A program made the position numbers and the translations under genes. DNA of 47,779 nt, taken from positions 1-47,779 of the forward strand of contig JAMOBD010000031.1 of NCBI GenBank assembly GCA_039908345.1. Reading direction: 5' to 3'. The stretch is from Magnetospirillum sp. WYHS-4 (lineage in GTDB: Bacteria > Pseudomonadota > Alphaproteobacteria > Rhodospirillales > GLO-3). Positions within the stretch are counted from its first letter, which is position 1, and the number at the start of each line of letters is the position of its first letter. The notes under the pieces were generated by a model. The model was not told where the DNA came from and did not search any database. It was given only the letters and a program-made list of their open reading frames with translations. Positions 24,415 through 32,426 of this stretch are shown piece after piece.

Positions 24415-25221
24415 ATGGACAAGCTGAGATTCAGAGCCATCTGGATTTCCGACGTCCATCTCGGGACGCGCGGCTGCCAAGCCGAAATGCTGCTCGATTT
24501 CCTGAAGAACACGGAATCGCAGTACCTCTACCTGGTGGGCGACATCATCGACGGTTGGCGGATGCGGCGATCCTGGTACTGGCGCCAGGCCCACAACGAC
24601 GTGGTGCAGAAAATCCTGCGCAAGGCCCGCAAGGGAACCCGTGTGGTCTATATCCCCGGCAACCACGACGAGGACTTCCGCGACTTCGCCCGCCATCGCT
24701 TCGGACGGGTGGCGGTGATGCTGGAAGCCATGCACACCACGGCCGACGGCAAGCGCCTGTGGGTGCTGCACGGCGATGCCTTCGACGGCGTGGTCAAGCA
24801 TGCCAAGTGGCTGGCGGTGCTGGGCGACGGGGCTTACACGGCGGCTTTGGCGCTGAACACCGGCTTCAACAACCTGCGCCGGCACATGGGCTTTTCCTAC
24901 TGGTCGCTGTCGGCCTACCTGAAGCACAAGGTCAAGAACGCGGTAGAATACATCAGCCGGTTCGAACATGCCGTGATCGCCGAGGCGCGCAAACGGCGTG
25001 CCGACGGCGTGGTTTGCGGCCACATCCATCATGCGGAAATCCGTCCCGTCGACGGCTTTCTCTACTGCAACGACGGCGACTGGGTCGAAAGCTGCACCGC
25101 CCTGGTGGAACATTTCGACGGTCGCCTGGAAATCCTGCGCTGGGCCGAACTGCGCGGCCTTTCCCCCCTGGAGATGCAATGCGAATCCTCATCGTCAGCG
25201 ACGCCTGGTTCCCCCAGGTAA
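24415..25221 (+). CDS. UDP-2,3-diacylglucosamine diphosphatase-like metallophosphoesterase
   Basis: A 268-residue calcineurin-like phosphoesterase. The metal-binding motifs are visible in order: DVHLG (about residue 13), GDIIDGW (residue 45), GNHDEDF (residue 85), LHGDAFD and GHIHHAE. The ending GDWVESCTALVEH is typical of the LpxH-like group. LpxH cleaves UDP-diacylglucosamine in lipid A synthesis; this alphaproteobacterial branch may act on another lipid-linked diphosphate. The ATG at 24415 (MDKLRFRAIWISDVHLG) fits homologues best, but ATGs at 24385 and 24316 are in frame. It overlaps the next glycosyltransferase by 43 bp, showing translational coupling. Confidence 0.8.
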   Translation: MDKLRFRAIWISDVHLGTRGCQAEMLLDFLKNTESQYLYLVGDIIDGWRMRRSWYWRQAHNDVVQKILRKARKGTRVVYIPGNHDEDFRDFARHRFGRVAVMLEAMHTTADGKRLWVLHGDAFDGVVKHAKWLAVLGDGAYTAALALNTGFNNLRRHMGFSYWSLSAYLKHKVKNAVEYISRFEHAVIAEARKRRADGVVCGHIHHAEIRPVDGFLYCNDGDWVESCTALVEHFDGRLEILRWAELRGLSPLEMQCESSSSATPGSPR

Positions 25222-26177
25222 ACGGAGTCGTCCGTACCCTCGCCACGCTCCGCGACGGACTGATCGAGCTGGGTCACGCGGTCGAAACCATCACGCCCGA
25301 CCGGTTCCGGACCGTCCCCTGCCCGTCCTATCCGGAAATCCGCCTCGCGCTGACGCGCATGGGAACGGTGGGCCGGATGATCGACGCCGCCCAGCCCTGC
25401 GCCATCCATATCGCCACCGAGGGTCCCCTGGGCATCGCCGCCCGACGCCATTGCGTGAAGAAGGGGATACCCTTCACGACGGCCTACCACACCCGCTTCC
25501 CCGAGTACGTGGAGACGCGCTGGAAGGTTCCCCTTTCCTGGACCTACGCCTTCATGCGCTGGTTCCACGGCCCGGCGGCCACCGTGATGGTGGCGACCCA
25601 GACCATCGAGGACGCCCTGAAGGCGCGCGGCATCGGCAACATCCGGCGCTGGTCGCGCGGCGTCGACGTGGAAATGTTCAAGCCCGGCGACAAGTCCTTC
25701 CTGGACCTGCCCCGGCCGATCAGCCTCTATGTGGGGCGGGTGGCGGTGGAAAAGGGCATCGAGGACTTCCTGCGCCTCGATTTGCCCGGAACCAAGGTGG
25801 TGGTGGGCGACGGGCCGCAGTTGGCCGACCTGAAGCGGAAGTTCCCGGACGTCCACTTCGCCGGGCGGCGGAGCGACAACGACCTGGCCCGCTACTACGC
25901 GGCGGCGGACGTATTCGTCTTCCCCAGCCGCACCGACACCTTCGGGCTGGTGTTGCTGGAAGCCCTGGCCTCGGGCCTGCCGGTGGCGGCCTATCCGGTG
26001 CCGGGGCCGCTGGACGTGATCGACGGCTCGGGGGCCGGCGTGCTGGACGAGGACCTGGGGGTCGCGGTGCGCAAGGCCCTGGACATCCCGCCCGCCGCCT
26101 GCCGCGACCACGCCCTGCGCTTTTCCTGGGACGCCTGCCTGCAGCAGTTCGTCGGCAACCTGGAGGTCTTTGCCTAG
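25179..26177 (+). CDS. GT4-family glycosyltransferase (MgtA/PimB-like)
   Basis: A 332-residue GT-B glycosyltransferase. MRILIVSDAWFPQVNGVVR is the classic N-terminus of the GDP-mannose or UDP-sugar lipid glycosyltransferase group, and TAYHTRFPEYVETR follows. The donor site includes SLYVGRVAVEKGIEDFL, VVGDGPQLADL and the E-x7-E-like FPSRTDTFGLVLLEALASG. Proteins of this type glycosylate membrane lipids such as diacylglycerol. Its start lies within the LpxH-like gene, so both are made together. With the divergent lipid kinase they form a probable glycolipid-synthesis cluster. The substrate is inferred only. Confidence 0.85.
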   Translation: MRILIVSDAWFPQVNGVVRTLATLRDGLIELGHAVETITPDRFRTVPCPSYPEIRLALTRMGTVGRMIDAAQPCAIHIATEGPLGIAARRHCVKKGIPFTTAYHTRFPEYVETRWKVPLSWTYAFMRWFHGPAATVMVATQTIEDALKARGIGNIRRWSRGVDVEMFKPGDKSFLDLPRPISLYVGRVAVEKGIEDFLRLDLPGTKVVVGDGPQLADLKRKFPDVHFAGRRSDNDLARYYAAADVFVFPSRTDTFGLVLLEALASGLPVAAYPVPGPLDVIDGSGAGVLDEDLGVAVRKALDIPPAACRDHALRFSWDACLQQFVGNLEVFA

Positions 26178-26203
26178 GTACGGCCTCATGCTATTGAGGC
26201 ACC

Positions 26204-26998
26204 ATGAAGGCTTATCTGGATCTGATGCGCCACGTGCGCGACCACGGGGTGACCAAGACCGACCGCACCGGGGTGGGGACGCGTAGCGTTTTCGGCTGGC
26301 AGATGCGCTTCGACCTGGCCCAGGGCTTTCCCTGTCTGACCACCAAGAAGCTGCACCTGCGGTCCATCATCCACGAGCTTCTGTGGTTCCTGAAGGGCGA
26401 GACCAACATCCGCTACCTGAAGGAGAACGGCGTTTCCATCTGGGACGAGTGGGCCGACGAAAGCGGCGAACTGGGACCGGTCTACGGCTACCAGTGGCGC
26501 TCCTGGCCGGCGCCCGACGGCCGGGCCATCGACCAGATTTCCGGGTTGCTGGACCAGATCCGTCGCAATCCGGATTCGCGGCGCCTGATCGTATCGGCAT
26601 GGAATCCGGCTGACGTGGACCGTATGGCCCTGCCGCCCTGCCATTGCCTGTTCCAGTTCTATGTGGCCGAGGGCCGCCTGTCCTGCCAGCTTTATCAGCG
26701 CAGCGCCGACATCTTCCTGGGCGTGCCCTTCAACATCGCCTCCTATGCCCTGTTGACCCTGATGGTCGCCCAGGTGACCGGCCTCGCGCCCGGCGAGTTC
26801 GTCCATACCTTCGGCGACGCCCACCTCTACCTGAACCACTTGGCGCAGGTGGAAACCCAACTGGCCCGCGAGCCCCGGCCGCTGCCGATGCTCCGGATCG
26901 ATCCCCAGGTGGCCGACCTGTTCGCCTTTCGCTTCGAGGACTTCGAGTTGGTGGGCTACGACCCCCATCCCCACATCAAGGCGGAAGTGGCGGTCTGA
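26204..26998 (+). CDS. thyA: Thymidylate synthase
   Basis: A 264-residue protein, the same length as E. coli ThyA. It makes dTMP from dUMP with methylenetetrahydrofolate. Motifs include [13 protein letters not shown] (phosphate site), [19 protein letters not shown], the active-site PPCHCLFQF (Cys), and the dUMP-binding [14 protein letters not shown] and [12 protein letters not shown]. It overlaps folA by one codon-and-a-half (TGATG), so thymidylate and folate recycling genes are co-translated, as in many bacteria. Confidence 0.97.
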   Translation: MKAYLDLMRHVRDHGVTKTDRTGVGTRSVFGWQMRFDLAQGFPCLTTKKLHLRSIIHELLWFLKGETNIRYLKENGVSIWDEWADESGELGPVYGYQWRSWPAPDGRAIDQISGLLDQIRRNPDSRRLIVSAWNPADVDRMALPPCHCLFQFYVAEGRLSCQLYQRSADIFLGVPFNIASYALLTLMVAQVTGLAPGEFVHTFGDAHLYLNHLAQVETQLAREPRPLPMLRIDPQVADLFAFRFEDFELVGYDPHPHIKAEVAV

Positions 26999-27489
26999 TG
27001 CGCGTCGTTCTGATCGCCGCGGTGGCGGACAACGGCGTCATCGGCAGCCGGGGCAGCCTGCCCTGGCGCCTGCCGGGCGACCTGAAACGGTTCAAGGCCC
27101 TGACCCTGGGCAGGCCGGTGGTCATGGGCCGCAAGACTTTCGTTTCCATCGGCAAGCCCTTGCCGGGCCGGCTGAACATCGTGATTACCCGAGACCGTTC
27201 GGCCGCCTTCGACGGCGTCCGGCTGGCCCATTCCCTGCCTGAGGCCCTGGCGGCGGCCGCGGACTCGGGGGCGGAAGAGGCCATGGTGATCGGCGGGGCG
27301 GAAATCTACGCCTTGGCCCTGCCCCTGGCCCGCCGCCTGGAGCTGACCGAGGTGGCCGCCGCCCCCGAGGGCGATGCCTTCTTTCCGGTCTTCGACCGCT
27401 CGGAATGGCGGGAAGAGGCGCGCGAGGTCCTGCCCGCCGCCGGCCCCGACAGCCCGGCGCATGCCTTCGTGACCCTGGTGCGCCGGTAG
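26998..27489 (+). CDS. folA: Dihydrofolate reductase
   Basis: A 163-residue protein reducing dihydrofolate with NADPH, which replaces the folate consumed by ThyA encoded directly upstream. N-terminal [26 protein letters not shown] contains the Trp and acidic residue of the active site. [18 protein letters not shown] is the NADPH-binding stretch, and [14 protein letters not shown] the second nucleotide motif. The start ATG overlaps the thyA stop. Confidence 0.95.
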   Translation: MRVVLIAAVADNGVIGSRGSLPWRLPGDLKRFKALTLGRPVVMGRKTFVSIGKPLPGRLNIVITRDRSAAFDGVRLAHSLPEALAAAADSGAEEAMVIGGAEIYALALPLARRLELTEVAAAPEGDAFFPVFDRSEWREEAREVLPAAGPDSPAHAFVTLVRR

Positions 27490-27497
27490 GCTATACT
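27469..27497 (+). promoter_or_regulatory. Candidate promoter of nadK, possibly giving a leaderless mRNA
   Basis: GTGACC (27469-27474) and TATACT (27492-27497), 17 bases apart, fit -35 and -10 boxes. The -10 ends eight bases before the nadK ATG at 27506, so transcription would start at or next to the A of the ATG. No ribosome binding site precedes the ATG, as expected for a leaderless transcript. Confidence 0.5.
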
Positions 27498-27505
27498 CGC
27501 CCCCC

Positions 27506-28273
27506 ATGCAGTTCCGGCATCTCGCCTTCGTCGCCGCCCCTCAGGAAGAAGCCCAGGATGCCCTGCGGCGCCTGCAGGCGCTCTATCCTCACGTGGCGGC
27601 CGAACAGGCCGATCTGGTGGTGGCCCTGGGCGGCGACGGCTTCATGCTGCGGACCCTGCACCAGTTCATGGAAAAAGGGGTGCCGATCTACGGCATGAAT
27701 CGGGGCACGGTCGGCTTTTTGATGAACGAGTACCGCGAGGAAGACTTGCCGGACCGCCTGAAGCGGGCGCGCGCCATCCGGCTCCGGCCTCTGCGCATGG
27801 TGGCCCAGGACATCCATGGACGCACCCACCAGGCGGTGGCGGTGAACGAAGTATCCCTGCTGCGTGAAACCCGTCAGGCGGCCAAGATCCGCATCCTGGT
27901 CGACGGGGTGGAACGCATGGAGGAACTGGTCTGCGACGGCGCCCTGGTCGCCACCCCGGCGGGCAGCACGGCCTACAACAACGCGGTGCACGGCACCATC
28001 CTGCCCCTGGAGGCGCAACTGGTGGCTCTTACCCCCATCAGCGCCTTCCGGCCGCGCCGTTGGCGGGGTGCCCTGCTGCCCCACGGGGTGACGGTGGTGT
28101 TCGAGATCCTTCATGCCGAGGAACGCCGGGTCAGCGCGGTAGCCGACCATGTGGAGGTGCGCGACGTGGCCCGCGTCGAGGTACGGGAGGACGCCGGACT
28201 TGCCACCACGCTGCTGTTCGATCCCGAACACAGCCTGGAGGAACGCATCCTCAAGGAACAGTTCCTGCCTTAG
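27506..28273 (+). CDS. nadK: NAD kinase
   Basis: A 255-residue NAD kinase, which makes NADP from NAD and ATP or polyphosphate. [15 protein letters not shown] (about residues 34-48) is the GGDG motif, [14 protein letters not shown] the substrate loop, NEVSLLR the catalytic NE region, and [17 protein letters not shown] the GDG/ATP site. The length fits the short proteobacterial type. It follows folA by 16 bp with a possible promoter of its own. It is convergent with pyrD and overlaps its stop by a few bases. Confidence 0.95.
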   Translation: MQFRHLAFVAAPQEEAQDALRRLQALYPHVAAEQADLVVALGGDGFMLRTLHQFMEKGVPIYGMNRGTVGFLMNEYREEDLPDRLKRARAIRLRPLRMVAQDIHGRTHQAVAVNEVSLLRETRQAAKIRILVDGVERMEELVCDGALVATPAGSTAYNNAVHGTILPLEAQLVALTPISAFRPRRWRGALLPHGVTVVFEILHAEERRVSAVADHVEVRDVARVEVREDAGLATTLLFDPEHSLEERILKEQFLP

Positions 28274-29322
28274 CGGTGGTCCGCCCCGACCGCGTCGGCC
28301 ACCCTGGCGAAGCCGTCGGCCTTCAGCAAGGCCGACAGGTCCCGCTTGATGCGGTTCACCAGGCCGGGGCCCTGATAGACCAGGGCCGAATAGAGCTGCA
28401 CCAGGGAAGCGCCGGCCCGGATCTTGGCGTAGGCATCCCGCCCCGAGGCGACGCCGCCCACCCCCACCAGAGGCAGCCTGCCGCCGGTCAGGCGGTACAT
28501 CGCGGACAGCACGCGGGTGGAAGGCTCGAACAGCGGCCGACCGCTCAGGCCCCCCATTTCCCCGCGCCTGGCATCGCGCAGACCGGGCGGCCGGTCGATG
28601 GTGGTGTTGGTGGCGATCAGGCCGTCGATGCCCACATCCAGCACCACTTGGGCGATATCCTCGCGATCCTCATCCGTCAGGTCGGGGGCGATCTTGAGCA
28701 GCAGCGGCGGACGCCGGCCGGCGGGCAGGGCGTCGCGCGCCGCCATGGCCGCCGCCAGCAAGGCCGCCAAGGGCTCGCGGCCCTGCAGGGCGCGCAGGCC
28801 CGGCGTGTTGGGCGACGAGACGTTGACCACCAGATAGTCGGCCAACGGCCCCAGGGTTTCGATGCCCAGCACGTAGTCGGCGATGGCGTCTTCGGAATCC
28901 TTGTTCTTGCCCAGGTTGACGCCGATCAGGCCCGTCCGGGGGCTCTTTAGGCGGGCGGCCATGGGGGCGGCACCTTCGTTGTTGAAGCCCATGCGGTTGA
29001 TGACGCCACCGTCCGCCGACAGGCGGAACAGCCGGGGCTTGGGATTTCCGGGCTGCGGGCGGGGGGTGACGGTGCCCACCTCGACGAAGCCGAACCCCTG
29101 GGCCAGCAAGGGCCCCGGCACTTCGGCATTCTTGTCGAAGCCGGCGCCCAGGCCGACCGGATTGGGAAAATCCAGGCCCCAGACGGTGGTGCGCAGGCAG
29201 GCGTCGTCGAACGGGGGCGGCGGCGGAACCAGCCCGGTCCGCAGAGCCTTGATCGCCAGCCCGTGAGCTGTTTCGGCATCCAGGAGTCGGATGGCCGGCC
29301 CGATAACGCAATAGAAATCCAT
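28270..29322 (-). CDS. pyrD: Dihydroorotate dehydrogenase, class 2
   Basis: A 350-residue quinone-dependent enzyme of pyrimidine synthesis that oxidises dihydroorotate to orotate using FMN. The N-terminal helix ([18 protein letters not shown]) binds the membrane and quinone, the class 2 mark. [44 protein letters not shown] and [15 protein letters not shown] (catalytic Ser) follow. Late FMN motifs are [29 protein letters not shown] and [13 protein letters not shown]. It is complete and of normal length. Confidence 0.95.
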   Translation of the reverse strand: MDFYCVIGPAIRLLDAETAHGLAIKALRTGLVPPPPPFDDACLRTTVWGLDFPNPVGLGAGFDKNAEVPGPLLAQGFGFVEVGTVTPRPQPGNPKPRLFRLSADGGVINRMGFNNEGAAPMAARLKSPRTGLIGVNLGKNKDSEDAIADYVLGIETLGPLADYLVVNVSSPNTPGLRALQGREPLAALLAAAMAARDALPAGRRPPLLLKIAPDLTDEDREDIAQVVLDVGIDGLIATNTTIDRPPGLRDARRGEMGGLSGRPLFEPSTRVLSAMYRLTGGRLPLVGVGGVASGRDAYAKIRAGASLVQLYSALVYQGPGLVNRIKRDLSALLKADGFARVADAVGADHR

Positions 29323-29447
29323 GGTCGTCGTACCCCCGAAATTTGGCAGGCAGATTAGCCCATGGATCGAGCATGGTCAGCCCCCTGGAAACGCACCGCC
29401 GGGATACATATATGCAATTCAGTATTAAACGATTGAAGGAGGATTCG

Positions 29448-29903
29448 ATGTCGAGCCTGTTTCCCGGTCTGTCCGAACTCGGGGTGGTCACCGTGAACCG
29501 GGTTGTCCTCAGGCCGCAATACGACGTCGATGAGTTGCAGGAACGCGTGGCCTTGCTGTGCGAGAACGTCAAGACCTACCATTCCGGGACGGGCTTCATC
29601 GGCGGCATGGTGGTGCTGAACAGCGGCGAGGTTTCCAACGAAGGCTCGACGGTCGGCCAAGCGGTGGAAAGTCCGCTCAAGGACCGGGAGGCGCTGATCA
29701 TCACCTTCTGGCGTAGCTTCGAGGAGCACGAGGCCTCCCACCGCAGCGCGACCTTCCAGCCCCTGTTCCGAAGAGTCTTGGATCTTTGCGAAAACGGCAA
29801 CGAGGAAACGGCCTATACGTTGCTGTGGTCTGGCAAGGCCTATTCGGCCAAGGACGCGGAAGCGGCCCAATTGGCGAAACGGGCCTTCGGCCATGCGGCG
29901 TAG
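29448..29903 (+). CDS. Small protein resembling the dimeric alpha-beta-barrel (ABM) fold
   Basis: A 151-residue protein. The start at 29448 is fixed by a strong ribosome binding site GAAGGAGG seven bases upstream; in-frame ATGs further up lack one. Predicted strands (GVVTVNRVVLRP, IGGMVVLNSGEV) and the segment EALIITFWRSFEEHEASHRSATF look like an antibiotic-biosynthesis-monooxygenase type dimeric barrel, whose members include small oxygenases and haem-degrading enzymes. No catalytic residue is certain, so function is not assigned. It lies in a gap between pyrD and cheR, convergent with cheR. Sequence before it includes an AT-rich stretch (TACATATATGC) that could hold its promoter. Confidence 0.6.
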   Translation: MSSLFPGLSELGVVTVNRVVLRPQYDVDELQERVALLCENVKTYHSGTGFIGGMVVLNSGEVSNEGSTVGQAVESPLKDREALIITFWRSFEEHEASHRSATFQPLFRRVLDLCENGNEETAYTLLWSGKAYSAKDAEAAQLAKRAFGHAA

Positions 29904-29909
29904 CGGCGA

Positions 29910-30755
29910 TCAGCTACCCATCTGCTTGACCGACGAGGCCTCGGCCCTGGTCAGGCCGTAGACGCCGCGGTGGCCCTGGAGGGGCTTGAACTTTTCCGAA
30001 ATGCCGAGCACCGTCTCGGCACCCCCCAGAAATAGCAGGCCGTCGTCGGGCATCTGGTCGGCGATCTGGTCGAGCACGCGCTTCTTGGTCGGCTGGTCGA
30101 AATAGATCAGCACGTTGCGGCAAAACACGACGTCGAACTGGCCCAAGGCCTTCAGGTTATCCAGAAGGTTATATTCCCGATACTGGACCATGTTGCGCAG
30201 GTCCTCGTTGGCCTGCCACATGTCGTCCTTCTTCTTGAAGTACTTGACCAGCATCTGGATCGGCAGGCCGCGTTGCACCTCGAATTGGGAATAGAGCCCG
30301 GCCCGGGCCTTCGTCAGCATTTCGGTCGAGATGTCGGTGCCCAGGATCTCGTGGCGCCAGCCGGCCAGCTTGGCCGCTTCCTCCTTGAGGATCATGGCCA
30401 GGGTATAAGGTTCCTGGCCGCTGGACGCCGCCGAACACCAAATCCTGAATTGCCTCCTGGTGGCCCGCGACTGGATCAGGTGCGGCAGCACATTCTGGCG
30501 AAACAGATCGAACGGCTTGATGTCGCGGAAAAAGAACGACTCGTTGGTCGTCATCGCTTCCGTGACTTCCTTGAGCAGGGCCTCCTCCGGACGGGTTCGC
30601 ATGGCCAGGACCAGATCGTCCAGGCCCTTCATGCCCCGCTTGCGCGCCACCGGCATCAGCCGGCTTTCCAGCAAGTAGGCCTTGTCCTTGGTGAGGACGA
30701 GACCGGAACGGTCCTTGACCAACTTGCTGACGAAATCGAAATCCTCGGGCTTCAT
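29910..30755 (-). CDS. cheR: CheR-type chemoreceptor methyltransferase
   Basis: A 281-residue protein methylating glutamates of chemoreceptors with S-adenosylmethionine. The N-terminal helical domain ends in TTNESFFFRD. The methyltransferase core carries RIWCSAASSGQEPYTLAM (SAM-binding motif I), ILGTDISTEML, and FDVVFCRNVLIYFD, a strongly conserved stretch. The ATG at 30755 overlaps the cheB stop (TGATG); an in-frame GTG precedes it by one codon. It is the last gene of the run cheA-cheY-cheB-cheR and ends 6 bp from a convergent gene. Confidence 0.93.
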   Translation of the reverse strand: MKPEDFDFVSKLVKDRSGLVLTKDKAYLLESRLMPVARKRGMKGLDDLVLAMRTRPEEALLKEVTEAMTTNESFFFRDIKPFDLFRQNVLPHLIQSRATRRQFRIWCSAASSGQEPYTLAMILKEEAAKLAGWRHEILGTDISTEMLTKARAGLYSQFEVQRGLPIQMLVKYFKKKDDMWQANEDLRNMVQYREYNLLDNLKALGQFDVVFCRNVLIYFDQPTKKRVLDQIADQMPDDGLLFLGGAETVLGISEKFKPLQGHRGVYGLTRAEASSVKQMGS

Positions 30756-31924
30756 CACAGGCCCCTACTGGCAAACTTGGTTATATAGGATCCCAATTCC
30801 CGCAACGGCAGTACCGCGCTGCAGATCCCCGACATGGCTGCCGCTCCGGGCATGCCCCAAACGACGCTGGAGCCTTCGTCCTGTGCCACCACGGTGCCGC
30901 CGGAATCCACGACGACCTTGCCGCCCCTGGCCCCGTCCGAGCCCATGCCGGTCAGGATCACGGCCAGCACCCGGTCGCCGTAGGCCTTCGATACGCTGCG
31001 GAACATCGGATCGACCGCCGGGCGACAGAAGTTTTCCGGGGCTTCCTTGTTGAGGCGGATCACCTTCTGGACACCCTTGGTCTCGACGAGCATGTGGAAA
31101 TCGCCCGGAGCCAGAAAAATCTGGCCAGCGGTAATGACGTCGCCTTCCTGGGCTTCCTTGCAGGGCCAACCGGTCATTCGGTTGATATGGTCGGCCAGGA
31201 TGGTGGTGAAGGTCGGCGGCATGTGCTGCGTGATGACGATGGGCAGCTTGAGCTGTCCCGCGTGCAGGTCCTTCAGCAGGGCGAACAGAGCCTGCGGCCC
31301 GCCGGTAGAACTGCCGATGGCGAGAATGTCGGGTTTCGACCTGCCGGGCTGACGCAGGGTCACCGGCCCGTGGGGCATGGCCGACGGCTTAGGTGTCGCC
31401 GGCCGGGCCATCGGCGCCGGAGCCGGGCGCTGCAATCCGGCCCGGGCGGCCGGGCGCTGGTGGCGTCGGATGTTGCCCAGCGTCTTGACCTTGTCCGTCA
31501 GGTCGCGCTTGAACTCGTCGCCGGCCGAAAGGTCGCGGGCCGAAGAGGGCTTGGGAACGTAGTCGGCGGCCCCGGCCTGCAGGGCGCGGATGCTGATCTC
31601 AGCATTCCGTAGCGTCAAGGTCGAGGCCATGATGACCTTGATCGACGGATCGATCTGCAGAAGCTTGGGCAGTGCGGTCAGGCCATCCATGACCGGCATT
31701 TCGATATCGAGGACCACCACGTCGACATCGGTCCGTTGCAGATTGCTGACGGCAAGCTGACCGTTCCCGACCGACGCCACCACATGGAGGGCCGGGTCGG
31801 ATTCCAGCATCCGTACAATCAAGCCTCGCACGACGGCAGAATCGTCCACCACCATGACATTGATCTTGTCGGAGGTGGAATCCGCCGTCTGGCGCGCGGC
31901 ACCGTTGTCGCCGGTGATCGACAC
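30755..31924 (-). CDS. cheB: CheB-type chemoreceptor methylesterase
   Basis: A 389-residue response regulator with a C-terminal esterase. The receiver at about residues 20-140 has VMVVDDSAVVRG, phospho-acceptor Asp in DVVVLDIEMPVMDG and VPKPSS. A proline-rich linker of about 60 residues precedes the catalytic domain, which has Ser in AIGSSTGGPQAL, His in VITQHMPPTFT and Asp in TGMGSDGA. It removes methyl groups added by CheR. The stop overlaps cheR and the start is 18 bp after cheY. Confidence 0.95.
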   Translation of the reverse strand: MSITGDNGAARQTADSTSDKINVMVVDDSAVVRGLIVRMLESDPALHVVASVGNGQLAVSNLQRTDVDVVVLDIEMPVMDGLTALPKLLQIDPSIKVIMASTLTLRNAEISIRALQAGAADYVPKPSSARDLSAGDEFKRDLTDKVKTLGNIRRHQRPAARAGLQRPAPAPMARPATPKPSAMPHGPVTLRQPGRSKPDILAIGSSTGGPQALFALLKDLHAGQLKLPIVITQHMPPTFTTILADHINRMTGWPCKEAQEGDVITAGQIFLAPGDFHMLVETKGVQKVIRLNKEAPENFCRPAVDPMFRSVSKAYGDRVLAVILTGMGSDGARGGKVVVDSGGTVVAQDEGSSVVWGMPGAAAMSGICSAVLPLRELGSYITKFASRGL

Positions 31925-31942
31925 GAGATCCCCCGTGGGCGG

Positions 31943-32308
31943 TTACAGCAGTCCGACCTGCGAAAATTTTGCCTGGATGATTTCGCTGTCGAATGGCTTC
32001 ATGATGTATTCGTTGGCCCCGGCTTCGATGGCCTCCTGGATATGCTCGATATCGTTTTCCGTTGTACAGAAAACGACGATCGGGTGATCCCCGCCAGGCA
32101 GGCGGCGCAACTCGCGCAGGAATTCGATGCCGCTCATCACCGGCATGTTCCAGTCGAGCAACACGGCGTCCGGCATCTTGCCCTTGCAGGATTCAAGGGC
32201 ATCTCTGCCGTCCGCAGCCTCTGCGGTCTCGAATTCGAGCTCCTGGAGAATCTTCCGAGCTACCATCCGAATGACCTTGGAGTCGTCAACGATTAGACAG
32301 GACTTCAT
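31943..32308 (-). CDS. cheY: CheY-like single-domain response regulator
   Basis: A 121-residue receiver domain. CLIVDDSKVIR carries the acidic pair, LLDWNMPVMSG the phosphorylated Asp, and VVFCTTENDIEHIQEAI, then YIMKPFDSE, the conserved Thr and Lys. The Trp and Asn around the Asp are typical of the CheY group in alphaproteobacteria, so it is likely the output of this pathway, controlling flagellar or type IV pilus motors or other outputs. The start at 32308 follows GAAGGGTGG; longer in-frame readings upstream have no better site. It lies between cheA and cheB. Confidence 0.9.
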   Translation of the reverse strand: MKSCLIVDDSKVIRMVARKILQELEFETAEAADGRDALESCKGKMPDAVLLDWNMPVMSGIEFLRELRRLPGGDHPIVVFCTTENDIEHIQEAIEAGANEYIMKPFDSEIIQAKFSQVGLL

Positions 32309-32426
32309 GCCACCCTTCATTCTCTCAAGTTGTTTCCGATCCGTCATCTTGCGACGACGGATCAACGAAATCGGAATTCCCGCCCCGCGTCAAGCGGTTC
32401 TGACGGAAGCCCCCCAAGGCCCCTTC

